Shown here piece by piece: positions 32,804 through 41,586 of a stretch of 64,000 nt of DNA. The stretch's first letter is position 1. Each line of letters begins with the position of its first letter. Made by a program: the position numbers and the translations under genes. The notes under the pieces are model-generated. The model did not search any database. It was not told where the DNA came from and was given only the letters and a program-made list of their open reading frames with translations. The DNA lies in NCBI RefSeq assembly GCF_002556545.1, contig NZ_CP022685.1, positions 124,001 through 188,000 on the forward strand, in the 5' to 3' direction. This DNA is from Streptomyces formicae. GTDB lineage: Bacteria > Actinomycetota > Actinomycetes > Streptomycetales > Streptomycetaceae.

Positions 32804-33664
32804 TCAGCCCGCGGTGTGCTCCGGGGGAAAGTCGGCGCCGAGCGTCACCTCCCGCCAGTCCTCGAACGTGGTCCTGAGGGAGTCGAGCTTGGCGGTGGCG
32901 ATGTCGTACGCGGCCTTGCCCAACAGCAGCCGGAGCGGGGGGTCTTCGGCCGTGACCGCGTCGACGACGGCCTGGGCCGCGCGTGCCGGGTCCCCGGGCT
33001 GGTGCCCGTAGGAGGCCAGGGTGCTCGCGCGTCGCGTGCCCGCGGTTTCGGCGTAGTCGTCGATGGTGGTGGGCGACTGGCGCATCGAGGGCCCGGACCA
33101 GTTGGTGCGGAACGCGGCGGGTTCGACGATCGTGACCTTGATGCCGAGCGGAGCGACCTCGACGGCGAGGGACTCGGAGATGCCTTCCACGGCGAACTTG
33201 CTGGCGTGGTAGTAGCCGGTGGCCCCGAAGCCGACCAGGCCGCCGATGGAGGACACGTTCACGATGTGGCCGGTGCGGTGGGCCCGCATGCCGGGCAGGA
33301 CGGCCCTGGTGGTGTCCACCAGACCGAAGACGTTGGTGTCGAACAGGGCACGGACCTCGTCGTCCTCGCCCTCCTCGACGGCGGCGAGGTAGCCGTAGCC
33401 CGCGTTGTTGACCAGTACGTCGATCCGTCCGAAGGCGGCCTGCGCCCGGGCGACCGCGTCGGCGATCTGTTCGGCGTCGGTGACGTCCAGCGCCAGGACG
33501 ACGGCGCGTTCCTCGTGCCCGGCGATCACGTCGGCGGCCTTGCCGGGATCCCGGGCCGTGACCACCGCCCGCCAGCCGTGTTCCAGTACGGTGCGGGCCA
33601 GTTCCCGGCCGAGGCCTGAGGAGCAGCCGGTGATGAACCAGACGGGGGAATCAGTGGAGGTCAT
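32804..33664 (-). CDS. Short-chain dehydrogenase/reductase
   Basis: 286 residues, classical SDR. The cofactor motif is WFITGCSSGLGRELA (TGxxxGxG, residues 9-20), the structural motif is LVNNAGYG, and the catalytic Ser-Tyr-Lys are in NVSSIGG and YYHASKFAVEG (YxxxK). The Arg in TARDPGK after strand 2 suggests NADP(H). It overlaps the start-proximal XRE regulator gene by 14 bp (33651-33664). The two form a unit in which the regulator probably controls the reductase. Substrate unknown. Confidence 0.92.
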   Translation of the reverse strand: MTSTDSPVWFITGCSSGLGRELARTVLEHGWRAVVTARDPGKAADVIAGHEERAVVLALDVTDAEQIADAVARAQAAFGRIDVLVNNAGYGYLAAVEEGEDDEVRALFDTNVFGLVDTTRAVLPGMRAHRTGHIVNVSSIGGLVGFGATGYYHASKFAVEGISESLAVEVAPLGIKVTIVEPAAFRTNWSGPSMRQSPTTIDDYAETAGTRRASTLASYGHQPGDPARAAQAVVDAVTAEDPPLRLLLGKAAYDIATAKLDSLRTTFEDWREVTLGADFPPEHTAG

Positions 33665-34511
33665 GCGAGGTGTGCCCTTCGTCGTGGGTGTCGGGGAGTT
33701 CGGGGAGGCCGAGGCTGCCCAGCAGGGCGAGCGACTGTTCGGCGGCGCTGCCGGGTTCGGCGCGGTAGACCACCAGGTGCTGGCCGGGCGCGCTGTTGAC
33801 GGAGAAGGTCTCGAAGTCCAGCGTCAGGTCGCCGACCGACGCGTGGTGGAAACGTTTGGCCGAGGCCGTCTTGGCCCCCACCTCGTGGCGCGCCCACATG
33901 CGGGCGAAGTCGTGGTCGCGTACGGAGAGTTCACCCACCAGCTTCTGCAACCGCTTGTCGTCCGGGGCGGGGTTGGCGGCCCGCAGCGCGGCCACGCACC
34001 CCTGCGCCACAACGGCCCAGTCGCGGTAGAAGTCCTGTGCGGCGGGGTTGAGGAACATCGCGGTGATCAGGCTCGTCTCGCCGCCGAGCCAGGAGAACAG
34101 CGCCTCGCCCAGGGAGTTGACGGCCAGCAGGTCGAGGTAGCGGCCGTAGACCAGAGCCGGTGTGTCCGCCCAGGTGTCCAGCAAGGCGACCAGTTGCGGG
34201 CCCGCGTACTCCCTGGCGGCGGCCGGAGGCCGCCCGTGCTGGGGCGGATCGATGAGGGCGCGCAGGTAGGCGGCCTCCTCGTCCGCCAGCAGGAGCGCGG
34301 CCGCCAATGCCCTTTGGACCTGCGGGGAGGGATTGCGTTCGCGCCCCTGTTCCAACCGTACGTAGTAGTCGGTGCTGACCCCGGCGAGGACGGCGACCTC
34401 CTCCCGGCGCAGGCCAGGAGTGCGGCGCGTCCCCGCGGGCATGCCGTGGTCCTCGGGGCGCACCAGCGCGCGTCGGGCCCGCAGGAAGTCACTGAGCCGG
34501 TTCTTGTCCAT
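33651..34511 (-). CDS. XRE family regulator with MmyB-like ligand-binding domain
   Basis: 286 residues from ATG 34511. The N-terminal Cro/C1 helix-turn-helix is at about residues 8-75 (LSDFLRARRALVRPEDHG, RREEVAVLAGVSTDYYVRLE, GRERNPSPQVQRALAAAL). A PAS-like MmyB_LBD domain follows (about 100-270), with YLDLLAVNSLGEALFSWL and FSVNSAPGQHLVVYRAEPGS. This family is thought to sense fatty acids or related small molecules and often controls an adjacent SDR gene, as here (14-bp overlap). A G-rich intergenic stretch and a decayed gene follow upstream. Confidence 0.92.
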   Translation of the reverse strand: MDKNRLSDFLRARRALVRPEDHGMPAGTRRTPGLRREEVAVLAGVSTDYYVRLEQGRERNPSPQVQRALAAALLLADEEAAYLRALIDPPQHGRPPAAAREYAGPQLVALLDTWADTPALVYGRYLDLLAVNSLGEALFSWLGGETSLITAMFLNPAAQDFYRDWAVVAQGCVAALRAANPAPDDKRLQKLVGELSVRDHDFARMWARHEVGAKTASAKRFHHASVGDLTLDFETFSVNSAPGQHLVVYRAEPGSAAEQSLALLGSLGLPELPDTHDEGHTSHDLH

Positions 34512-34666
34512 GCCCGTCAACGTAGGGGCCCGCACCGTTGTCCGGGTGGCCCTGTCACACCCACCCTGACGGGAGCGCGAGCGGAAGCCCGCGTACCGGC
34601 CTGGGAAGGAGCACCCGGACGGGCAACACCTTTATTTCAGGGCGCGTTGGCCGGTAGTTCACAACA

Positions 34667-35293
34667 GTGCCCATCGGCCTTTCGACAGACGCACACACAC
34701 CGTCACCATCGACGACCTCCTCCTCGACGCGCGCGAAGCGGGTTACCCAGACGTCACCGAGCGGCTGATCAACACCTGGACCGCCAAGGGGCTACTGGAC
34801 CACCCTCGCCCGCGCCCCGCACAGCGCGGCTCGCACAAGGCCGAGCATCCGGCGAGCCAGCGCAGACTCCTGCTGGTCCTCCTGGAGCAGCGCCGACGCG
34901 ATCCGCAGCCGAAGCTGCACTCCCTCGCCCCCCCCTGACGCTCCTGCCCCATCCGCACGCCACGGCCCCGGTCCGCTCACGGCTCGTGCGTCTGGTCACC
35001 CGGCTGAGCCTCGCCAGCCAACTGACGCCGAGCGAGCACTCCGAACTCCTGGACGCCGTAGGGGCGGTGCTGTCCCCCGACGACAACCCGGCCCACACCT
35101 CCCTGCCCCTCGCCCCGCGCAGCACCTCCTGCGCGGCCGCCCCGGCGAACGGCTCCTCGAACAAGCGCGTGCCGCCCACCGCGCGGCCGAGGCCCACCGG
35201 GCCCCGCCGCGGCTCAAGGCGATCGACGGCACGGGGCAGCAACTGCCCTTCAGACTCGGTCACTTACTGCGCCGCGAGCACGACGCCTGGTGA
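34667..35293 (+). pseudogene. Frameshifted remnant of a helix-turn-helix-like gene
   Basis: Coding-like sequence runs on in three frames. Frame A (about 34702-34935) reads TIDDLLLDAREAGYPDVTE and then RLINTWTAKGLLDHP, which looks like a MerR-type winged helix. It hits TGA at 34936 directly after a run of eight C (34928-34935). Frame B then reads LVRLVTRLSLASQLTPSE up to about 35120. Frame C reads RPGERLLEQARAAHRAAEAH and ends at TGA 35291-35293. One added base at the C-run and one near 35100-35120 would restore a single frame of about 200 codons. No in-frame start codon with a binding site was found. It lies directly upstream of the Trypco1/nSTAND pair. Confidence 0.65.
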
Positions 35294-35404
35294 GTCGCGG
35301 GCGCGGCACGGACATCCCCGGGAACGCCTGCGCCGCGCCCGCGCCGTACTCCAGGATTGGGGAGTACCGGTGATCTGCCGGCGGACGCGGATGCAAGGGG
35401 CATC

Positions 35405-35725
35405 GTGGCAGAACTCGTGATGGCGCTGGGGAACGACGACGGGGCGACCGCCGTCTTCGAGGTGGACGGCGAACAACTCGGCTCGGATCTGGATCTGGCA
35501 GCCGGTGGAGACGGCGTCGTGGCCAGGGCGCACTTGACGCTTCAGGAGGCGCTCGACCAGGTGCGGCCGACACTCGCCCATGTCGCGCAGACCGTACGGG
35601 AGTTGAAGCCCGACGAGACGGAGATCCAGTTCGGTCTCAAGATGGGCGGTGAGACCGGAGTGATCATCGCCAAGGGGACGGCAGAGGTCAACTTCGCGAT
35701 TCGGGTGGTCTGGAAGAGCGGCTGA
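35405..35725 (+). CDS. Trypco1 (CU044_2847-like) protein
   Basis: 106 residues from GTG 35405, with AAGGGG 4 bp upstream. A short N-terminal beta strand region (ATAVFEVDGEQL) and a helix (LTLQEALDQVRPTLAHVAQT) lead to the conserved C-terminal stretch DETEIQFGLKMGGETGVIIA and VNFAIRVVWKSG. It matches the trypsin-co-occurring domain 1 pattern (EIxFGLK...G.IAK...). Such proteins are encoded beside trypsin-like or nSTAND proteins in conflict-type operons. Here the partner starts 5 bp downstream, so the two are certainly co-translated. Biochemical role unknown; a protease substrate or adaptor is suspected. Confidence 0.8.
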   Translation: MAELVMALGNDDGATAVFEVDGEQLGSDLDLAAGGDGVVARAHLTLQEALDQVRPTLAHVAQTVRELKPDETEIQFGLKMGGETGVIIAKGTAEVNFAIRVVWKSG

Positions 35726-35730
35726 TTCCG

Positions 35731-38700
35731 GTGCGTGCCCAGCGCGAAGGGCTCATCGTCAAGATCCGGGTCGCCACATCGGACGCCCCCGTCGGGGTCG
35801 GCTTCGTCGTCGGCGAGCGGCACATCGTCACCTGCGCCCACGTGGTCAACGCCGCGCTCGGCCGGGACAGGACCGTGCGCGACCGGCCCGCCGACACGGC
35901 GCGCGTGCAGGTCGAGTTCGTACTGCTGGGGGATGCCGAGGGCGCGCCGCTGCGGCACTGCCGGGTCGCCGCCTGGGATCCGCCGCCGTACGCCGGGTGT
36001 CCCGGGCGGGACGTGGCGGGTCTGATCCTGGTGGGCGGGGACACCTTGCCGGTCGGTGCCGGTCCCGCCCGATTGCTGGACGCGCGGGTGGGTCTGGTGG
36101 GTGACGCGCCCGTGTCGGTGTTCGGGTACGCGGGCGTGCCGGACCGGAAGGCTAACGGGGCCTGGAGCACGTGCGTGCTGCGCGGTGCCGTCGGCGGAGG
36201 GCTGATCCAGCTGGACTCCGGCGCGGAGTCGGCGCTGCGGGCCCAGCCCGGGTACAGCGGGGCACCGGTCGTCGCGACCGACCGGTGGGGGGACGCCGTC
36301 CTCGGCATGCTCGCCGTCGCCGGTCGTGGTGGTGGCGCTCAGGACGCGTACGCGGTGCCGATGACCGAGGTCGCCGCGGCCTGGCCCGAGATCCTGGGCC
36401 GTACCGTGCTGCCGCCCTGCCCCTATCGCGGACTGCGGGCCTTCACCGCGGCGGACGCGCGGACCGGGGTGTTCGTCGGCAGGGAGCGCGAGGTCGACCG
36501 GCTGCGCGACATGGTGAAGGCACAGCCCTTCGTCATGGTCACCGGCCCCTCGGGGGTCGGGAAGTCCTCCCTGGTCGCCGCCGGTCTGCAACCCGCCCTG
36601 TCGGCCGACGGCTGGAGCGTGGTGTCCTTCCGCCCCGGTGTGATGCCGTACGAGTCGGTGGCGCGGGCCCTGCTCGATCTGGAACACCCGGGCGGGGACC
36701 ACTCGCTCGAGCAGTTGGAGCACCGGGCACGAGCGGTGCGGGAGAACGGCTTCTGGCCCGTGGCCTCCCGGGTCGCGGTACTCACCGGCCAGCGACTCGC
36801 CCTGATCGGCGACCAGTTCGAGGAGATCCTCAGCGTCGGATCGGACGGCGAGAAGCCGCTGGAGTATCTGCAGCAGTTGCTGCCGCCGCCGGACGCCGTC
36901 CAGGATCCGCGCGTACGACTGGTGTGCACGCTGCGCTCGGACTTCCTGCCCGAACTGCTCGAACTCCCCGACCTGGGCCCGCGCCTCCAGGACCGTCAGC
37001 TGAACGTCTCCCCGCTGGACGAGGGCGCGTTGACGCGGGTCATCGTCGAACCGGCCCAGCTGGCGGGCGTCTCCTTCACTCCGGGGCTCGCCGAGCAGAT
37101 CGCCTGCGAGGCCAGCAAGGCCGCGGGAAGCCTGCCACTGCTCGAATTCACCCTGACCGAGTTGTGGCCCATGCAGCACGACCGCCGGATCAGCTTCGAC
37201 AGCTATCACGGTCTCGGCGGTGTCTCCGGAGCGCTCAATCAGCATGCGGAGAAGGTCTACATCTGGCTCTCCGAGCAGCTCGGGCTCGACGAACCCCGCA
37301 TCAGGCGGGCCCTGTTGACCATGGTCAGGGCCCGCGGTGGCGCCTCCAGCGCGGTGCGCGTCACGGCCCACCGCTCCCACCTGGGCAGCGACTGGTCGAT
37401 CGCGCAGCTCCTCGCCGACCCCGAGCGTCGCCTGGTGATCCTGGGTCCCGAGGGGCCGGACACGGCCGAGATCGCGCACGAGGCCCTCATCCGCGAATGG
37501 GGCCGCCTGGCCACCTGGGTCGAGGCCGACGCGGACTTCCAGCAGTGGCTGACGCTCATGGAGGAGCGGGCGCAGGGCAAGGAGAAGGACCTGCTGTCCG
37601 CCACCCGTGTGGCGGAGGCGCAGCACTGGCTCGCCGAACGCAGGACCGACGTTCCCTCCGAGGTCGCCGACCTGATCGAGCACAGCAGCGCGGAGGTGGT
37701 CAAACAGCAGCAGACCCAACAACAGCTCAGCCAGTCACAGGCGTTGACCGAGCAGCTGCGCGCCCGCTCCGCGGAGCTCGAACGCCATCAGGAGGCCCTG
37801 CGCGAATCCAACAGGAAACTCGAGGCCAAGACGGTCGAGATCGAGGAAGCCCGGCAGGTGCTGGAGGAACGCAACGAGCAGCTCGCCTACTCCATGAGCT
37901 ACAAGGCGGAGTTCCTCGCCAACATGTCCCACGAGCTGCGCACGCCTCTCCAGTCCATGCTGATCCTCTCGAAGATGCTCTCCGACAACGCGGAGGCCAA
38001 TCTCACGGAGCAGCAGGTGCAGTTCGCCGAGACGATTCACGGCGCGGGGTCCGATCTGCTCGTGTTGATCAACGACATCCTCGATCTCTCCCGGGTCGAG
38101 GCGGGCAAGATGGACGTGTCGCCGCGGCCTGTGAACCTGGAGGAACTCCTCGACTACGTCGCCGCCACGTTCCGTCCGCTCACGACGGAGAAGGGCCTCG
38201 ACCTCTCCTTCCACCTCTCCCCCGACCTGCCCCCTACCGTCCCCACGGACGAGCAACGCCTCCTTCAGGTGCTGCGGAACCTGCTGTCCAACGCCGTGAA
38301 GTTCACCGACACCGGGGCCGTCGAACTTGCCGTGGCCCTCGCCGGTTCCGGCGTGCCGCCCGCGATCCGCGAGTACCTGCACGAAGCCGGGTCGTTGCAG
38401 CAACTCGAATCCGAACTGCTCGCCTTCTCCGTGACGGACACCGGCATCGGTGTCCCTGCCGACAAGATGCAGGTGATCTTCGACGCGTTCAAACAGGCGG
38501 ACGGCACGACCAGCAGGAAGTACGGCGGTACCGGTCTCGGCCTGTCCATCAGCCGGGAGATCGCGCATCTGCTCGGCGGCGAGATCCACGCGGAGAGCGA
38601 ACTGGGCCGGGGATCCGCCTTCACGCTCTACCTCCCGCTGCACCACCCCGGCGCGCCTCACCCGGCCGCGGCGCCCCTCCCCGAACCACCGCTCTGGTCG

Positions 38701-39117
38701 CAACCCGTCGCGGACAGCCCTCTCGACCCCGACACGTCCCTCATGTTCCACGGCGAGTGCGTGCTGGTGGTCGACGACGACATCCGGAACGTGTTCGCTC
38801 TCACCAGCCTGCTGGAGCATCGCGGGTTGGTGGTCCTGTACGCGGAGGACGGCGGCGAGGCCATCGACGTCCTGGAACAGCACGCCGAGGTTGCACTCGT
38901 CCTCATGGACACGATGATGCCGGACATGGACGGCTACGAGACGACGGCGGCCATCCGCAAGAAGCCGCGGTTCGCCGGTCTCCCCATCATCGCGCTCACC
39001 GCGAAGGCCATGAGGTACGACCGCGAGAAGGCGCTGGAGTCCGGCGCCTCCGACTACGTGGCGAAACCGGTGGAGCCCGAGGAACTGCTCACCGTGCTGC
39101 GGCGTTGGCTCGTGTGA
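35731..39117 (+). CDS. Trypsin-like protease / nSTAND NTPase / histidine kinase / receiver fusion
   Basis: An 1128-residue protein from GTG 35731. A trypsin-like domain spans about residues 10-215 with a full triad: His37 (TCAHVVN), Asp94 (GRDVAGLIL), Ser176 (QPGYSGAP). An nSTAND1-type NTPase begins PYRGLRAF (231), with GREREV (250), Walker A GPSGVGKSS (272-280), Walker B LALIGDQFEE (356-365) and a helical end near 640. A coiled coil spans about 650-720. HisKA has His734 in EFLANMSHELRTPLQ. HATPase_c has an N-box (Asn850, NLLSNAVKFTD), DTGIG (903-907) and GGTGLGL (932-938). The receiver has acidic pocket 1015-1017, phospho-acceptor Asp1060 (LMDTMMPDMDGYE), Thr1090 and Lys1112. No membrane helix is seen, so it is cytoplasmic. 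All catalytic residues look intact. Confidence 0.95.
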   Translation: MRAQREGLIVKIRVATSDAPVGVGFVVGERHIVTCAHVVNAALGRDRTVRDRPADTARVQVEFVLLGDAEGAPLRHCRVAAWDPPPYAGCPGRDVAGLILVGGDTLPVGAGPARLLDARVGLVGDAPVSVFGYAGVPDRKANGAWSTCVLRGAVGGGLIQLDSGAESALRAQPGYSGAPVVATDRWGDAVLGMLAVAGRGGGAQDAYAVPMTEVAAAWPEILGRTVLPPCPYRGLRAFTAADARTGVFVGREREVDRLRDMVKAQPFVMVTGPSGVGKSSLVAAGLQPALSADGWSVVSFRPGVMPYESVARALLDLEHPGGDHSLEQLEHRARAVRENGFWPVASRVAVLTGQRLALIGDQFEEILSVGSDGEKPLEYLQQLLPPPDAVQDPRVRLVCTLRSDFLPELLELPDLGPRLQDRQLNVSPLDEGALTRVIVEPAQLAGVSFTPGLAEQIACEASKAAGSLPLLEFTLTELWPMQHDRRISFDSYHGLGGVSGALNQHAEKVYIWLSEQLGLDEPRIRRALLTMVRARGGASSAVRVTAHRSHLGSDWSIAQLLADPERRLVILGPEGPDTAEIAHEALIREWGRLATWVEADADFQQWLTLMEERAQGKEKDLLSATRVAEAQHWLAERRTDVPSEVADLIEHSSAEVVKQQQTQQQLSQSQALTEQLRARSAELERHQEALRESNRKLEAKTVEIEEARQVLEERNEQLAYSMSYKAEFLANMSHELRTPLQSMLILSKMLSDNAEANLTEQQVQFAETIHGAGSDLLVLINDILDLSRVEAGKMDVSPRPVNLEELLDYVAATFRPLTTEKGLDLSFHLSPDLPPTVPTDEQRLLQVLRNLLSNAVKFTDTGAVELAVALAGSGVPPAIREYLHEAGSLQQLESELLAFSVTDTGIGVPADKMQVIFDAFKQADGTTSRKYGGTGLGLSISREIAHLLGGEIHAESELGRGSAFTLYLPLHHPGAPHPAAAPLPEPPLWSQPVADSPLDPDTSLMFHGECVLVVDDDIRNVFALTSLLEHRGLVVLYAEDGGEAIDVLEQHAEVALVLMDTMMPDMDGYETTAAIRKKPRFAGLPIIALTAKAMRYDREKALESGASDYVAKPVEPEELLTVLRRWLV

Positions 39118-39179
39118 CGCCGACGACAGCCGACGACAGGTGTGTGAGGCGGGGGGGGCGGGGTGCGAAAGTGATCCCC

Positions 39180-39701
39180 ATGACAGACGCAGTCGTACGG
39201 CTCCCGCACTACACCCTGGCGGAGCGCGATGAGATCACCGGCGGTGGCGCCGACCCCTTCGGCGTGGCTTCGGCCGGGCTGACGTGGCGCGACAAGGACG
39301 TGCACTTCGGCCTCAGGCGGCAGGGCCGTCTCGTGGCGCACGCCGGATGGGTGCGGGTGCCGCTCTCGGCGGGTTCCGAACGGTGGCACGCGGCCGGTCT
39401 CGGTGGCGTCGCCGTGGCACCCGACCTCAGAGGGCAGGGGCTCGCGCGCCTGGTGGTGACGGCGGCCATGGAACACGCCCGCGACGCGGGCGACTTGGCA
39501 CACGGCCTCCTCTTCTGCCTGCCGAAGCTCACCGCGCTCTACGGCCGCATGGGATGGCGCGTTCTGGACGACGGCATACGGGTCGAACAGCCCGCTGCCG
39601 ACGGCCCGGTCCCCATGCCGTTGCGCGCGATGTGGACACCGCTGGGCAAGGGCGCGAGATGGCCGACGGGCGAGGCGCGGCTGCATTCCTTGCCGATGTG
39701 A
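39180..39701 (+). CDS. GNAT family N-acetyltransferase
   Basis: 173 residues. ATG 39180 is used; GTG 39171 is in frame too. The acetyl-CoA loop is GGVAVAPDLRGQGLARLVVT (Q/RxxGxG/A, about residues 77-96), followed by the motif B region LLFCLPKLTALYGRMGWRVL. It resembles small-molecule or aminoglycoside-type GNAT enzymes. An open frame continuing upstream to 36171 is only a shadow of the fusion gene. A run of G residues (about 39152-39159) lies in the 62-bp gap after the fusion gene. Confidence 0.85.
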   Translation: MTDAVVRLPHYTLAERDEITGGGADPFGVASAGLTWRDKDVHFGLRRQGRLVAHAGWVRVPLSAGSERWHAAGLGGVAVAPDLRGQGLARLVVTAAMEHARDAGDLAHGLLFCLPKLTALYGRMGWRVLDDGIRVEQPAADGPVPMPLRAMWTPLGKGARWPTGEARLHSLPM

Positions 39702-39733
39702 GACGCGCGCGCCGCGCTCTGATCCGCACCCTC

Positions 39734-40207
39734 TCAGTGCCGGATCAGTCCGCCCACAGGAACGGGAGCCACATGGCCCGTCGCCGGTGTGGTCAGGGCC
39801 AGGGACAGGCCGATGTCGAGCAGCGAGGAGCGGGCGAGGCGGGTGACGTCGGGGATCGGGGTCCAGACCGACTCGGCGGTCTCGCCGTTGGGTTCGGGGC
39901 GGAGCCGACCGCCGGTGATACGGACCCGGTAGAAGACGCCGACGTTCTGAAGCTCGGGCCGACCGGGCACGCGGCGCTCCTCGGCCGGGACCACCCTGGA
40001 GTCCACACCCAGCAGCCGCTCGACCACGGCGTCAAGCCCGGTCTCCTCGGCGACCTCCCGGATCACCGCCTCGAAGGGGTCCTCCGCGTGCTCGACCCTG
40101 CCACCGGGCAGCGTCCAGGTCTTCGTGCCGTCGGGCTTCACGGAGTGCGCGAGCAGCACCCGCCCCTCCTCGATGCACACGGCGTACGCCGCCAGTCGCA
40201 GATCCAT
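39734..40207 (-). CDS. NUDIX hydrolase
   Basis: 157 residues. The Nudix box is complete in GGRVEHAEDPFEAVIREV-AEETGL (G-x5-E-x7-REVxEE, about residues 36-58). The start is MDLRLAAYAVCIEEGRVLLA. The enzyme would hydrolyse a nucleoside diphosphate linked to another group. It converges with the GNAT gene (32 bp) and lies 9 bp downstream of the ComB-like gene on the same strand, so it may be the last gene of that unit. Confidence 0.92.
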   Translation of the reverse strand: MDLRLAAYAVCIEEGRVLLAHSVKPDGTKTWTLPGGRVEHAEDPFEAVIREVAEETGLDAVVERLLGVDSRVVPAEERRVPGRPELQNVGVFYRVRITGGRLRPEPNGETAESVWTPIPDVTRLARSSLLDIGLSLALTTPATGHVAPVPVGGLIRH

Positions 40208-40216
40208 CCCGCGAGG

Positions 40217-40999
40217 CTATCCGGACATCCGGCCCGGCCGCCCGGCCACCCCGTCCCGGAACGCGCCCTCCGTCAGGACGGGGACCGTGCTACTGGCATC
40301 CAACTCGGTGGCGATGACGACGTCCTGCGCGAATCCGCCCTCGACGAGTTCTCGCCCGGAGGCGCTGTCAGCTACGGCGGCTGCGACGTCCCGCGTCGTG
40401 TGGAACGCGGACGCGGCGACGGCGGCCTCGAGAGACAGCACGTCGCCGACGTGTTCGCGGAGAGCGGTGACGATGGCGCCCGATCCGATCAGGTCCTCCA
40501 GGGCGGGCCGCAGGCTGTCGTCGGGCCAGCGCTCGCCCGCGGCGATCAGCGCGACGGGCCGGTCAGGCGTTCCGTAACCGTGGCGGGCCAGCCAGTTCCC
40601 GACGGCTGTCGCGTTCCGCAAGGCACCCGCGACCACCGGCGTTCCCCCGGCGCCGGCCGCGATCGCGGAGCCGTTGGGGGAAGGAAGGACGAGTCGCGGT
40701 GTGAAGGGGGCATCGCGCAGGGCAGCGGGCGAGAGTGACCACGGAGACGCGGCGTTCGCCGCCCGGCGTCCCACAGCGAGGCTCGCCTCGTGCTCGGCGG
40801 CGAACACGGCGGCGGTCTCGTCCCGCCAGCGGTAGGGGAAGACACGTGTCCCGGCGTCGGCCACGACGGTCACTGCGGTGGTGAACGACAGCACATCGAC
40901 GATCACGACGCAGCTCACATGCGGTGCCAGCCGCTGCGCGCCGGTGGGTCCCCATTCGAAGCGGACGCCGTGGCCCGACTGCAGGTGTGGGTGGCTCAT
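40217..40999 (-). CDS. 2-phosphosulfolactate phosphatase (ComB) family protein
   Basis: 260 residues from ATG 40999. The ComB pattern is present: CVVIVDVLSFTTAVTVVADA (about residues 30-49), then LVLPSPNGSAIA, VVAGALRNATAVGNWLA and PVALIAAGERWPDDSLRPAL, with AIEDLIGSGAIV-like LEDLIGSGAIVTAL. In archaea ComB removes phosphate from phosphosulfolactate in coenzyme M synthesis. Streptomycetes do not make coenzyme M, so the actinobacterial protein probably acts on another substrate. It overlaps the LiaF-like gene by 4 bp (ATGA). Confidence 0.85.
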   Translation of the reverse strand: MSHPHLQSGHGVRFEWGPTGAQRLAPHVSCVVIVDVLSFTTAVTVVADAGTRVFPYRWRDETAAVFAAEHEASLAVGRRAANAASPWSLSPAALRDAPFTPRLVLPSPNGSAIAAGAGGTPVVAGALRNATAVGNWLARHGYGTPDRPVALIAAGERWPDDSLRPALEDLIGSGAIVTALREHVGDVLSLEAAVAASAFHTTRDVAAAVADSASGRELVEGGFAQDVVIATELDASSTVPVLTEGAFRDGVAGRPGRMSG

Positions 41000-41451
41000 C
41001 GGCGCGCGTGACGGGCCGTGAGGCGTCCGAAGCCCATCGTCCCCGAGATGCGGATCTCCGGGCCACCGGGGTCGCTTGACCGTCGCGGAGGTCGGTAGCG
41101 GTAGTCCTTCCAGCCCGTCTGCAGGTCGTCGAGGAGCACGATCGCGTCGCGCGGCACGATGATCTTCGCTCTGCCGGTGCCGAGCGCCAGCTCGATGTCG
41201 ATCGCCGGGTGCTCGATGACCACCCGCGACAGGCCCAGCCGCGCGCGTCCGTAGGCGGAGGCGACCTTGAGGGTCCGCGGGACCTGCCACGCCCCGCGCC
41301 GCTTGATCCGACCGCTGGCGGCGCCGGTCGTGGTCGTGGTTCCCGGCTTCTCCGCCGGAGCGACGACAGCGCCGAGGTGAGCTCGCTCCGCCGCGTCGCG
41401 GTCCTCGTCGCCGATCGCTGTCGGCAGGTCTTCTGGCAGGGAGGAGGTCAC
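40996..41451 (-). CDS. LiaF-like / cell-wall-active antibiotic response protein (C-terminal type)
   Basis: 151 residues from GTG 41451. The first 55 are polar and Thr/Ala-rich. The rest is beta-rich: LKVASAYGRARLGLSRVVIE, IDIELALGTGRAKIIVP and EIRISGTMGFGRLTARHARR. This resembles the LiaF/DUF2154-type beta-helix without the membrane helices of full LiaF. It is coupled to the ComB-like gene by a 4-bp overlap. It probably lies in the cytoplasm. Role unknown. Confidence 0.7.
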   Translation of the reverse strand: MTSSLPEDLPTAIGDEDRDAAERAHLGAVVAPAEKPGTTTTTGAASGRIKRRGAWQVPRTLKVASAYGRARLGLSRVVIEHPAIDIELALGTGRAKIIVPRDAIVLLDDLQTGWKDYRYRPPRRSSDPGGPEIRISGTMGFGRLTARHARR

Positions 41452-41586
41452 CGGTTCACTCTAGTCCGCCTTTCCCACAACTCCCCTTGGTCACCGTCGT
41501 CTTGTCGGTGGGGTGTGATGGTGGTTCCCCGCGACCACGGACGGATTGTTGGTTAGGGTGACACGAAGAGGCTGGAGTTCGACACG

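Noticed and set aside
34512..35404. Mobile element or attachment site next to the pseudogene
   Set aside because: No transposase-like sequence, terminal inverted repeats, target duplication or tRNA end could be found; simple decay by frameshift explains the region.
35542..37722. A 726-codon antisense open frame opposite the fusion gene
   Set aside because: No start signal or motif. The sense strand encodes well-conserved domains with correct codon bias.
36171..39701. A 1176-codon open frame on the plus strand
   Set aside because: It is a shifted reading of the protease-NTPase-kinase gene. Only the final 522 bases (39180-39701) are a real gene, the GNAT protein.
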